From: Chloroflexota bacterium
GTDB lineage: Bacteria > Chloroflexota > Limnocylindria > Limnocylindrales > CSP1-4
Reading direction: 5' to 3'
NCBI GenBank assembly: GCA_015661135.1
Contig: JACVXW010000034.1
Location: forward strand, 1 to 20,938
Length of the DNA: 20,938 nt
Part shown: positions 13,645 to 20,908 of the stretch, piece after piece
How positions within the stretch are numbered: position 1 is the first letter of the stretch
Layout of the letters: each line of letters starts with the position of its first letter
Notes under the pieces: generated by a model
What the model saw: the letters and a program-made list of their open reading frames with translations, nothing else
What the model was told of the DNA's origin: nothing
The model's database searches: none
Program-made: the position numbers and the translations under genes

Positions 13645-15360
13645 ATGACCCTCCGAGCCAAACCCGTCTCTGGCGCCGCCGGCCGACCCGGCTGGAACTC
13701 CGGGGACCGGCGGACCTTCCTCCTCAACCTCGGTTTCGCGATCGCGATCGTCGGCTCGATCCTGATCCTCGTCGGGTACACGGTCTATTCCTGGTACGAC
13801 GGGCACTTCGGCGCCGTCGCCACCGTGGATGGGACCACGATCACCAATGATCAGCTTCGAACCAGGTACGCGATCGAGAACTTCCGGATTGACTACACGC
13901 TGAGCCGGATCCGGACGCTCCAGGCCGCCGGCCGAATCTCCGAGGCAAACGCCACCAGCCAGATCCAGTTTCTCGAGCAGCGTCGAAACAGCCTGCCCGC
14001 GCTCACCGTGGAGCGGTTGATCGACGTTGCCCTCCAGGCGAAGCTCGCCGCCGCCGAGGGGCTCTCGGTCAGCGAGGCCGAGATCGACGCCCAGTTGATC
14101 GATGAGGCCACGACCGAGGAGGAGCGCCACGTCTGGGTGATCGAGATCGCCCCCCTGAACGACGCGGACACCGGCGAACCCGGTCCCGGCGAGAAGGCGG
14201 TCGCGCGGGGCAAGGCGGAGAAGGCGCTGGCGGATCTGCGGGCGGGCACGTCCTGGGAGGATGTGGCCAAGACCGCCTCCACCTCCGCGTCCGCCGTCCA
14301 GAACGGCGACTTCGGCTGGCTTCAGCTCAAGAGCGGCTACGACGAGTCGCTCATGGCCGCGGTGTTCGCCGCTGCCCCTGACGAGCCCACGGGCGCGATC
14401 GAGGGCGCCGACGGCGTCCTCCGGATCGGCCGTGTCACGGAGATCGCCTCGGCGACGGTCGATGGCACCCTGACCGACCGAATTCTGGACCAGGAGATCA
14501 AAGTGGCGGACTACCGGGAGGCCGTCAGGGGCGATCTGGTCCGGCGCGCCCTCAGTGACAAGATCGTGGCGGATCTGTCCGCTCCGTCGGAACAGCGGCA
14601 GGTGCTGCAGATCTTCCTCCCGGCGGAAACGCCGACGCCCGACGGCGTCAAGGTGCGCCACATCCTCTTCTCGCCCAAGGACGATCCGGGCGCCGCGACG
14701 CAGCTGCCCGAGACGGATCCCGCGTGGTCAGCCGCCAAGCTGGATGCCCAGGCGGCCTTCGAGACGCTCATCAAGGATCCGTCCACGTTCGATGGGATGG
14801 CCCGGACGATGTCGGACGAAGGTTCGGCCAGGTCTTCGGGCGGCAAGCTGCCCTATTACGCCCCCACGAGTCCCATCGACCCCGCGTTCGCGGCCGCGAT
14901 CTTCAAGAAGGGTCTCCGGCCGGGCGATCTCATCCCGCCGTTCAAGAGTCAGTTCGGCTGGCATGTCGTCCAGTTCATGCGTCCGTACGGATTGGGCGAG
15001 AAGGCATGGATAGAGACCGTTCGCCGGCAGGCCCTCGACGGCACAGACTTTGCCCAGCTTGCACGCGACCAGGGAGAGGGCCCGGAGGCCCCCACGGGCG
15101 GCGACATCGGTTGGGTGGCCGTCGGTCAGCTCGGCGACCTGAGGGAGGCCCCCATCTTCTCGGCCAAGGTCGGCGACATGACAGCGGTCGTCGAGATTCC
15201 CGACGAAGGGGTGTACCTGTTCAAGGTCGTTGCCGAGGAGACTCGGCCCGCGACAAGGGAGCAGATCGCGATCTTCGAGAGCAGCGGTTTCAACAACTGG
15301 TATTCGGTCAGGAAGGCTGCCGCGAAGATCGAACGAAGCGGCCCGTCCTCGGACACGTAA
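13645..15360 (+). CDS. membrane-anchored peptidyl-prolyl isomerase with SurA/PrsA-like region and three parvulin-type repeats
   Basis: The 571-residue protein has a short basic cytoplasmic tail, one membrane helix at about 26-49, and a large outer part. A SurA/PrsA-type helical region (about 58-155; VDGTTITNDQLRTRY) is followed by parvulin-like units at 161-268, 337-447 and 458-530. The middle unit is the most complete: VRHILFSPK, TFDGMARTMSDEGSARSSGGKLPYY, then FKSQFGWHVVQF. The first (DFGWLQLKSGYDESLMAAVF) and third (GGDIGWVAVGQL) look degenerate. It would help fold or hold proteins outside the membrane. A GGA-containing ribosome site lies about ten bases before ATG 13645. It heads an operon with mazG, rph and rdgB. 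The first parvulin unit has an insert (NDADTGEPGPGE) that probably loops out. Confidence 0.87.
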   Translation: MTLRAKPVSGAAGRPGWNSGDRRTFLLNLGFAIAIVGSILILVGYTVYSWYDGHFGAVATVDGTTITNDQLRTRYAIENFRIDYTLSRIRTLQAAGRISEANATSQIQFLEQRRNSLPALTVERLIDVALQAKLAAAEGLSVSEAEIDAQLIDEATTEEERHVWVIEIAPLNDADTGEPGPGEKAVARGKAEKALADLRAGTSWEDVAKTASTSASAVQNGDFGWLQLKSGYDESLMAAVFAAAPDEPTGAIEGADGVLRIGRVTEIASATVDGTLTDRILDQEIKVADYREAVRGDLVRRALSDKIVADLSAPSEQRQVLQIFLPAETPTPDGVKVRHILFSPKDDPGAATQLPETDPAWSAAKLDAQAAFETLIKDPSTFDGMARTMSDEGSARSSGGKLPYYAPTSPIDPAFAAAIFKKGLRPGDLIPPFKSQFGWHVVQFMRPYGLGEKAWIETVRRQALDGTDFAQLARDQGEGPEAPTGGDIGWVAVGQLGDLREAPIFSAKVGDMTAVVEIPDEGVYLFKVVAEETRPATREQIAIFESSGFNNWYSVRKAAAKIERSGPSSDT

Positions 15361-15384
15361 GGCCGCGGCCCCTGGAGCGATGGC

Positions 15385-16572
15385 ATGCTTGACCGGTTGA
15401 TCGGGGAGGCACGCCAGCGCTTTGGCCTCGACCCGGCCGCCGGCTGGCAGATCGTGAGCGCCGAGCGCCTCGTGGCAACGCCGCTCGAGCCGTCGCGTCC
15501 GCTGCTGGTCGTCCCTCTGGCGGTCCTCGACGATGGCGCCGCCCCGATCGACACCCTCACCGAAGGTGCGGAAGATCCACTCCCCGGCCGGCACGGGCCG
15601 GCCGGCCGGGATCCCGTCACGTTGATCGGGCGCCTCTATCCCGCCGATCATCCAATCGGCAGGTTTGCCGGGGAGGGGACGACGGTCGGCGCCCTCACGG
15701 CGGAGGACCTCGCCGGCCCGCTGTACTTTGCGCCGGTTGCTCCGGAGCTGGCTGTCGCGGGCCCGTGGTCCATGCCCTACATTGCCGCACGGCTCCGCCT
15801 GCCGGACGGGTGCCCGTGGGATCGCGAACAGACCCACGAGTCGCTCCGCAAGCACCTCCTCGAGGAGGCGTACGAGGTCTACGACGCGCTCGAGGCGGGC
15901 GCAACGCCGGCCCTGGCCGAGGAGCTCGGAGACCTGCTCCTGCAGGTCGTTCTCCATGCACAGCTCGCGGCCGAGGCGGGGGTTTTCGACCTGGCCGACG
16001 TCCAGGGGGCGATTGCCCGGAAGATCATCCGTCGCCACCCGCACGTCTTCGGCGATGCCGTGGCTGAGTCGAGCTCGGACGTCATGCGCCAGTGGGAACG
16101 GATCAAGGCTGCCGAGCGGACGGAGCGCGACGGCGGCGAAGGCGGCGGTGAAGCCGACGGCGACGACGATCGGCCACGGACTGGCGCCCTCGACGGCATC
16201 AGCCGCTCCATGCCGGCGCTGGCCGCGAGCCAGGAAATGCAGGAACGCGCCGCCGCCCTCGGCTATGACTGGCCGTCGATCGACGGAGTCCTGGAGAAGG
16301 TAGCCGAGGAGCTCCGCGAGCTTGCCGAAGCGCCGGATGACATGAACCGACGCGAGGAGTTCGGAGACCTGCTGCTCGTGATCGTCAACGTCGGGCGAAG
16401 GCTCGGGATCGAGACCGAGAGCGCGCTCCGCGCCGCCAATGAGAAGTTCCGCCGCCGGTTCGGCCGGATCGAGCGTATGGTCGCCGAGCGCGAGGTCGCA
16501 ATTCGGGACCTGGACTTCGCTACCCTCGACGCGTTGTGGGACGCCGCCAAGGCGGAGGAGCGAGCGACATGA
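15385..16572 (+). CDS. mazG: MazG nucleoside triphosphate pyrophosphohydrolase, two MazG domains plus a methylase-like N-terminal stump
   Basis: The enzyme hydrolyses NTPs and dNTPs to monophosphate and pyrophosphate, cleaning the nucleotide pool or adjusting alarmone levels. The first MazG domain has the hallmark GCPWDREQTHESLRKHLLEEAYEV (142-165), with metal ligands in EEAYE (160-164) and ELGD (180-183). The second has VAEELRELAEA (306-316) and EEFGDLLLVIVN (324-335). An acidic Gly/Glu/Asp linker (247-262) separates them. Residues 1-130 contain LYPADHPIGRF and LTAEDLAGPLYFAPV, which resemble the last part of the tetrapyrrole-methylase domain in YabN-type MazG proteins. The SAM-binding start of that domain is absent, and an in-frame stop upstream excludes a longer protein. 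GGAG lies seven bases before ATG 15385. The stop overlaps the rph start. Confidence 0.93.
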   Translation: MLDRLIGEARQRFGLDPAAGWQIVSAERLVATPLEPSRPLLVVPLAVLDDGAAPIDTLTEGAEDPLPGRHGPAGRDPVTLIGRLYPADHPIGRFAGEGTTVGALTAEDLAGPLYFAPVAPELAVAGPWSMPYIAARLRLPDGCPWDREQTHESLRKHLLEEAYEVYDALEAGATPALAEELGDLLLQVVLHAQLAAEAGVFDLADVQGAIARKIIRRHPHVFGDAVAESSSDVMRQWERIKAAERTERDGGEGGGEADGDDDRPRTGALDGISRSMPALAASQEMQERAAALGYDWPSIDGVLEKVAEELRELAEAPDDMNRREEFGDLLLVIVNVGRRLGIETESALRAANEKFRRRFGRIERMVAEREVAIRDLDFATLDALWDAAKAEERAT

Positions 16573-17306
16573 GCATCGGCAACCGGTCACCGTCCGCTCG
16601 CGCCGATGGGCGCGGGCCCACGGACACCCGCCCGGTCACGATCGTGCTGGGGGTCCAGAAGTGGGCCGAGGGGTCGTGCCGGATCCGCGTCGGTGACACG
16701 GAGGTCCTGTGCGCCGCCACGATCGGCGACCGGGTCCCGCCGCACCTGCGCGGCAAGGGCAGCGGCTGGGTCACGGCCGAGTACTCGATGCTGCCACGGG
16801 CAACTGCTGAGCGGACGGAGCGGGAGAGCGTCAAGGGCCGGCTCGGCGGGCGGACGCACGAGATCCAGCGCCTCATCGCGCGGTCCCTGCGCGGGGTCGT
16901 GGATCTCGGGAAGCTGGGCGAGCGGACGGTGACGGTGGACTGCGACGTCCTCCAGGCGGACGGCGGGACCCGCTGCGCGTCCATCACCGGCGGCTACGTG
17001 GCCCTCGCCGCGGCGCTCATGACCTACGGGATGGAGCGACTCCTCATCGGCAAGGTGGCGGGCGTCTCCGTGGGAGTCGTCGATGGGATCGCCCTCCTGG
17101 ACCTCGACTACGGCGAGGACTCCCGGGCCGAGGTGGACTTCAACGTCGTGGGCACGGACGCGGGGACCTACGTCGAGCTCCAGGGGACCGCCGAGGGCCG
17201 GCCGTTCGACCGACCGCGGGTGGACGCACTGCTGGACCTCGCGAACGTGGGCCTGGCCCGGCTGTTCGAGTCGCAGAGCGCCGCGCTCGCGACGGTCCGG
17301 CGCTAG
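16569..17306 (+). CDS. rph: ribonuclease PH
   Basis: RNase PH is a phosphate-dependent 3'-to-5' exonuclease that trims tRNA precursors. The 245-residue product has the conventional blocks: RADGRGPTDTRPVTI (11-25), AEGSCRIRVGDTEVLCAAT (33-51), GWVTAEYSMLPRAT (67-80), GGRTHEIQRLIARSLR (93-108), VDCDVLQADGGTRCASITGGYVAL (123-146), and VVDGIALLDLDYGEDSRAEVDFN with the catalytic-site Asp residues. ATG 16569 overlaps the mazG stop (ATGA). A GGAGGAG ribosome site within the end of mazG is well placed for it. Compared with the usual MRxDGR start, the protein has about ten extra residues before the RADGR motif. It precedes rdgB by 41 bases, a pairing common in many bacteria. Confidence 0.96.
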   Translation: MSIGNRSPSARADGRGPTDTRPVTIVLGVQKWAEGSCRIRVGDTEVLCAATIGDRVPPHLRGKGSGWVTAEYSMLPRATAERTERESVKGRLGGRTHEIQRLIARSLRGVVDLGKLGERTVTVDCDVLQADGGTRCASITGGYVALAAALMTYGMERLLIGKVAGVSVGVVDGIALLDLDYGEDSRAEVDFNVVGTDAGTYVELQGTAEGRPFDRPRVDALLDLANVGLARLFESQSAALATVRR

Positions 17307-17347
17307 TCCGGCTGCCTCCCTCTCAAGTCACGCCGACCGCAATCCCC

Positions 17348-17995
17348 GTGGCTGCCCGCCGGCTGGTTCTCGCGACCCGATCTGCCCACAAGCTGCGTGA
17401 ATTGACGGAGCTCCTCGCGCTGCCGGCCGGCGTCCTCGTGTCGTTGGATGACCTTGGCGTCGCGGGCGACCCCGTGGAGGATGGCGCGACCTTCGAGGCC
17501 AACGCCCGGATCAAGGCCCGCTTCGCGGCCGCCGCAACTGGACTCCCGTCCCTTGCGGACGACTCCGGCATCGAGGTCGACGCGCTGGATGGACGCCCAG
17601 GGGTCCTGACGCGCCGCTTCGCCGGTCCCGCGGCCACGGACCTCGACAACAACCGCAAGCTCCTCGGCGCGCTTGCCGGGCTGCCGGCGGCGCGGCGCGG
17701 GGCCCGCTACGTCTGCGTCCTGGCGCTGGCCCTGCCCGAGGCGCGAGGCCCACGCGGCGGGCTGCCGATGATCCTCCGGCGCGGGACATGTCGCGGCCGG
17801 ATTGCCACGGCGTCGCGGGGCAAGTGCGGCTTCGGCTACGACCCGATCTTCGAGCCGCTCCGCGAGCCGGTCGGTAGCCGGACGCTCGGGCTCTACACCG
17901 CAGCCGAGAAGCACGCGATCTCCCACCGAGCCCGCGCCGCGCGCCGGATGGCACCGATCCTCCGCGACCTGGGGTTCAGCACCGACCCCGAGTGA
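17348..17995 (+). CDS. rdgB: RdgB/HAM1 non-canonical purine NTP pyrophosphatase (XTP/dITP diphosphatase)
   Basis: This enzyme removes deaminated purine nucleotides (XTP, ITP, dITP) before they enter DNA or RNA. The 215-residue product shows LATRSAHKLRELTELL (8-23; normally TxNxxK-LxE), the substrate-site EDGATFEANARIKA (44-57), LADDSGIEVDALDGRPGV (69-86) with the general-base Asp, GFGYDPIFEP (161-170), and EKHAISHRARA near the end. Two small oddities are LTRRFAG where SARFAG or SARYAG is usual, and a slightly enlarged, Arg/Gly-rich loop at about 132-148. GTG 17348 is the only start giving the normal N-terminus. No clear Shine-Dalgarno sequence precedes it. The 3' end lies five bases from the convergent LCP gene, leaving no room for a terminator. 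Confidence 0.93.
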   Translation: MAARRLVLATRSAHKLRELTELLALPAGVLVSLDDLGVAGDPVEDGATFEANARIKARFAAAATGLPSLADDSGIEVDALDGRPGVLTRRFAGPAATDLDNNRKLLGALAGLPAARRGARYVCVLALALPEARGPRGGLPMILRRGTCRGRIATASRGKCGFGYDPIFEPLREPVGSRTLGLYTAAEKHAISHRARAARRMAPILRDLGFSTDPE

Positions 17996-18000
17996 CGCGA

Positions 18001-19488
18001 TCAGGGCGCGGGCGACGCCGGGGGCGTGGTTGTGGGGACCGGCGACGGCCAGGGCACGGGCATCTCACCGGGCGGCGGGAAGAGCGTCTTCGCCACCTCG
18101 AGGATGGCCGCGAGATCCGGGACCTGGATGGACCCGTAGACCGGATCGATCCCCCCGGTCTTGATGAGCGGCTTCTTGAGCACGGCGCGGACGACCGCGT
18201 CCGGGCCCATGTCTTCGGCAACCGCCGCGAGGTCGGGCAAACGGTCCGTGGGCAGGTCCGTGATCACGAACACGCCGAGGGCCTCGATCAGCGACGGCAG
18301 GTTCGTGAGGAGGCCGCCGTCGGCCATGATGCGGTCACGGATCGCCAGGAGGACCTCCTGCTGCCGCGCGGCCCGGGTGAAGTCGGATTCCCCGTCGGCC
18401 TTGCGCAATCGCGAGTAGGCGAGTGCCTCCCAGCCCGTGAAGTGGTTCGGGCCGGCGTCCACGCCCCAGCCCCTGACGCCCTCGGGGTTGACCCCGAGGC
18501 CGTCGTAGTTCTCGTCGTAGATGCTCTTCTTGACGGTGATGTCCACGCCGCCGACCGCGTCCACGAGCTTGACGAAGCCGAAGAAGTCGATCTGGGCGTA
18601 ATAGTGGATCTCGATCCCGAGGAGGAGCCCCACGGCGTCCTCCAGCGCCCGCATCCCACCCTCGGGGAACTGCTCAGGGTGGCGGTCCGCATAGGCCATG
18701 AGCGAGTTCAGCTTGGGCCCGAAGAGATTGCCGTTGACGAGCGGGACCCGGACCAGGTCCCGCGGCAGCGACACGATGGTCGCGGTGTCGCCGACCGGAT
18801 CGATCGAGACGACCGTGAGAGAGTCCGTCAGGGTCGCCGAGCGCGACGGCGTCTTGTCGATGCCGACGACGAGGATGTTCATGCGCTCGTCATTGCCGGG
18901 ACCGCGGTCCGCGGCGGCGACCAGCTGGCCCGGCCCGATGGCTCCATCTCCCTCGAAGATCTGGGCGAACGCGGACTTCGCGGTGGAGCCCCACGCATTC
19001 GCCACGCCGTGGGGCACGACGACGGCGGCAAGGACGAGGACAAGGCCGGCCGCACCCGCTCGTCCCGCCCGCACCGGGTAGCGCCCGTCGAAGAAGGCGT
19101 GCAGGACCGCCGCGACGCGCCACGCGAGGACGATCGCATTGACCATCAGGAGGGCGCTCATCGCCGAAGGCGACACGACCGAAGCGAAGAGTCGTGCCGG
19201 GGATCTGGTGGCCACGAACAGGGTCACGACGGCGAGGAGGATGAGTGTCGGCAGCGCGAACCACCGGGCCAGACGGTGCCGGCCGTTCAGGAGCTGACCG
19301 AGCCCCGGCAGGACGGCCGACGAGAATGCGGCCGTGGTTCGACGCAGGTCATCCGGTGCGAAGGAGGCAGCGTCGCGGGTCACGGCGTGGGCCGCCGGTC
19401 GTCGGCGCGTGGCGGCGCTCACGAATTGTGTGGGGCGACGGACCGCGCGGGTCTCCTGACCCGACGGCCGCACCCGACGTGCGTGCAC
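18001..19488 (-). CDS. LytR-CpsA-Psr (LCP) family wall glycopolymer ligase with a multi-helix N-terminus
   Basis: LCP enzymes move glycans from undecaprenyl-pyrophosphate to peptidoglycan. The catalytic domain (about 200-390) has MNILVVGIDK, TDSLTVVSID (221-230), SLPRDLVRVP (240-249), LNSLMAYA, IDFFGFVKLVDAVGGVDITV (300-319), HFTGWEALAYSRLRKADGESDFTRAARQQEVL (349-380). The expected Asp and Arg residues are present. Upstream, instead of one helix, there are about four hydrophobic segments (roughly 52-66, 77-94, 107-130, 145-165), the first with PGLGQLLNG. The C-terminus is Pro/Thr/Ala-rich. Translation may begin at GTG 19488, GTG 19422 or GTG 19383; the first ~40 residues look non-conserved, so a shorter form is quite possible. 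It is a natural partner for the ABC-exported glycan made by the locus upstream. Confidence 0.9.
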   Translation of the reverse strand: MHARRVRPSGQETRAVRRPTQFVSAATRRRPAAHAVTRDAASFAPDDLRRTTAAFSSAVLPGLGQLLNGRHRLARWFALPTLILLAVVTLFVATRSPARLFASVVSPSAMSALLMVNAIVLAWRVAAVLHAFFDGRYPVRAGRAGAAGLVLVLAAVVVPHGVANAWGSTAKSAFAQIFEGDGAIGPGQLVAAADRGPGNDERMNILVVGIDKTPSRSATLTDSLTVVSIDPVGDTATIVSLPRDLVRVPLVNGNLFGPKLNSLMAYADRHPEQFPEGGMRALEDAVGLLLGIEIHYYAQIDFFGFVKLVDAVGGVDITVKKSIYDENYDGLGVNPEGVRGWGVDAGPNHFTGWEALAYSRLRKADGESDFTRAARQQEVLLAIRDRIMADGGLLTNLPSLIEALGVFVITDLPTDRLPDLAAVAEDMGPDAVVRAVLKKPLIKTGGIDPVYGSIQVPDLAAILEVAKTLFPPPGEMPVPWPSPVPTTTPPASPAP

Positions 19489-19551
19489 GTGCGTTCGAGC
19501 TCCCCATCCGAGTTCGTCCGTACGGCCGGTCGGGCACTACCGTCCGCGGGG

Positions 19552-19577
19552 AGTCTACCAGTCGCGCCCGTTGTCAA
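19552..19577 (-). promoter_or_regulatory. candidate promoter of the LCP gene
   Basis: On the minus strand a perfect TTGACA (19577-19572) is followed by TAGACT (19557-19552). The spacer is only 14 bases, shorter than the usual 16-18, which weakens the call. Both hexamers stand out in the GC-rich background. Transcription would begin near 19545, giving a leader of about 57 bases to GTG 19488 or 123 bases to GTG 19422. Confidence 0.4.
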
Positions 19578-19639
19578 GCGGGGTCGCGCGGCTGGCTCAT
19601 CCCGGCCCCGTCAGCCCGGCTAGGCCACTAAAGCCTTGG

Positions 19640-20530
19640 TCAGGTCGGCGCTGCATCACCGCTGGGCCTGGCCTCGTAGAGCTGGCGAGCCCCACTGATC
19701 CCCTTGAGGACCCGGGTACCTCGATCCAGGAATTCCACGCCGGCACCGCTCGCGAGCTCGCGCGACGTCGCGGAGACGAAGACCTCGCCGGCGCCGGCCG
19801 CGTCCATGATCCGCGCCGCCAGGTGGACGGCGAGCCCGCGGATGTCGCCATCGACTATCTCCACCTCTCCGGTGTGAACGCCGGCCCGCGTTTCGATCCC
19901 GAGCTTCCGGGCAGCACGGGAGACCGCGAGGGCACACGCGATGGCGCGGGCGGGACCGTCGAAGGTAGCCAGGAAGCCATCGCCGGTCGTGTCGATCTCG
20001 CGCCCATGGTGCCGCTCGAGCAGGCTTCGGACGTCCTCGCGGTGACTCGACAGCAGCAACTTCCACGGCTGATCACCCAGCCGCTCCGCCAGGACAGTAG
20101 ACCCGACGATGTCGGTGAAGAGCATGGTCGTCAGGACCCGTTCGCCCGTCTCGGGCGGCTTGGCCCAATCCGCGATGCCCTGGAACGTGATCTCGATGAA
20201 CGGCTCGTCGCCGACGACCCAGGCGTCGTGTCCCGGCGCGACGTCGTAGACGTCTCCCGCCACCACTTCGCGCAGCTCGCCGTCCCGCGTCTCGATCGCC
20301 ATGGATCCCGCAACGACGAGTGCGACGTGATGGAACTCACACCGTTCCGTTCTCACGATCGGCTTCACATGGGTAGACCAGCGCCATCCCGGCTCCAGGA
20401 TCTCGCGGCTGATCGTCAGCGGGCCGATGTTCACCAGCGCGGAAATGCCGCGTTCGAACGTCACAATCTCGTCCGGCTTCCGGTGGTTCTTGATCTCGAT
20501 CCCGGCCATCGCGGGGAGTGTGGCCGTCAC
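19640..20530 (-). CDS. cupin-class III nucleotidyl cyclase fusion protein
   Basis: The 296-residue soluble protein joins two modules. Residues 30-118 form a cupin-like beta-barrel: EPGWRWSTHV, CEFHHVALVVAGSMAIETRDGE and VAGDVYDVAPGHDAWVVGDEP, with the His and Glu/Asp pattern of a small-molecule or metal sensor. Residues 128-290 form a class III adenylate/guanylate cyclase domain: ERVLTTMLFTDIVGSTVLAERLGD and REIDTTGDGFLATFDG supply metal-binding Asp140 and Asp184, followed by RAGVHTGEVEIVDGDIRGLAVHLAARI. The transition-state Arg is present (Arg240), but the partner Asn is His236, a change also seen in other actinobacterial and Chloroflexota-style cyclases. It may therefore make cAMP slowly, or act as a binding domain only. 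GTG 20530 is the longest start; ATG 20509 gives a more typical cupin N-terminus. It is not obviously linked to the glycan genes. Confidence 0.87.
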   Translation of the reverse strand: MTATLPAMAGIEIKNHRKPDEIVTFERGISALVNIGPLTISREILEPGWRWSTHVKPIVRTERCEFHHVALVVAGSMAIETRDGELREVVAGDVYDVAPGHDAWVVGDEPFIEITFQGIADWAKPPETGERVLTTMLFTDIVGSTVLAERLGDQPWKLLLSSHREDVRSLLERHHGREIDTTGDGFLATFDGPARAIACALAVSRAARKLGIETRAGVHTGEVEIVDGDIRGLAVHLAARIMDAAGAGEVFVSATSRELASGAGVEFLDRGTRVLKGISGARQLYEARPSGDAAPT

Positions 20531-20810
20531 GCGACCGGGTCGTCAATGGATCGTGCTCACGGCGCGCGTCGGGGCATATATGCGCCCAGTGAATGAGTGC
20601 GACCCGCAGGACCCGCTTGCTGTCGAAAGTCATGCTGAAGCGGAATGAACAGTGTCGGTCCATGCCCGAGGCGACTGAACCCCCGCAGTCCTGGCCCAGA
20701 ACCGGCCGATCTCATGCTCGGAGCGCATGACGGCTCGGTGCGCGCCGGACGCCGCGGGGTCCACGGAACTCGCAGCGAGCACAATCGTGCGATATTCACC
20801 TTCCGACGGA
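20531..20810. other. 280-bp divergent intergenic region with a palindrome
   Basis: The region separates the cyclase gene (minus) from tRNA-Pro (plus). It holds a perfect 10-bp palindrome GCATATATGC (20574-20583), extended by GGG and GCCC on its sides, about 45 bases upstream of the cyclase start. The palindrome could supply a TATATG -10 box on the minus strand or bind a regulator. I see no gene in the rest. Confidence 0.45.
20791..20796 (+). promoter_or_regulatory. possible -10 box for tRNA-Pro
   Basis: GATATT lies 14 bases before the first base of the tRNA, so transcription would start about 8 bases upstream of the mature 5' end. No good -35 box is visible. Confidence 0.4.
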
Positions 20811-20887
20811 CGGGGTGTAGCGAAGCCTGGCATCGCACGTGCTTTGGGAGCACGAGATCGTGGGTTCGAATCCCACCGCCCCGACCA
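20811..20887 (+). tRNA. tRNA-Pro (anticodon TGG), CCA encoded
   Basis: A full 77-base cloverleaf can be folded. The acceptor CGGGGTG (20811-20817) pairs with CGCCCCG (20877-20883), including one T-G pair. The D stem is GCGA/TCGC, and the anticodon stem CGTGC/GCACG encloses the loop TTTGGGA, giving anticodon TGG for proline CCN codons. The T arm is GTGGG-TTCGAAT-CCCAC. The discriminator base is A and the 3' CCA is encoded (20885-20887). All stems pair without mismatch. Confidence 0.96.
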
Positions 20888-20890
20888 CTT

Positions 20891-20908
20891 CCCGCCCAGG
20901 CCGGCGGG
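20891..20908 (+). terminator. weak hairpin just after tRNA-Pro
   Basis: CCCGCC and GGCGGG pair around a six-base loop three bases after the tRNA. There is no T-run, so it may be only a GC-rich hairpin rather than a working terminator. Confidence 0.25.

Noticed and set aside
13432..14661. Minus-strand frame with repeated ADASVR units
   Set aside because: The peptide repeat only reflects the 18-bp DNA repeat in the foldase leader; the rest is antisense to the foldase gene.
14728..16590. Minus-strand open frame of 620 codons opposite the foldase and mazG
   Set aside because: It mirrors the coding strand of clear family members and has no motif of its own.
17992..19623. Plus-strand open frame of 543 codons opposite the LCP gene
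   Set aside because: The minus strand encodes an unmistakable LCP domain; the plus frame is rich in Arg, Asp and Val repeats typical of an antisense shadow.
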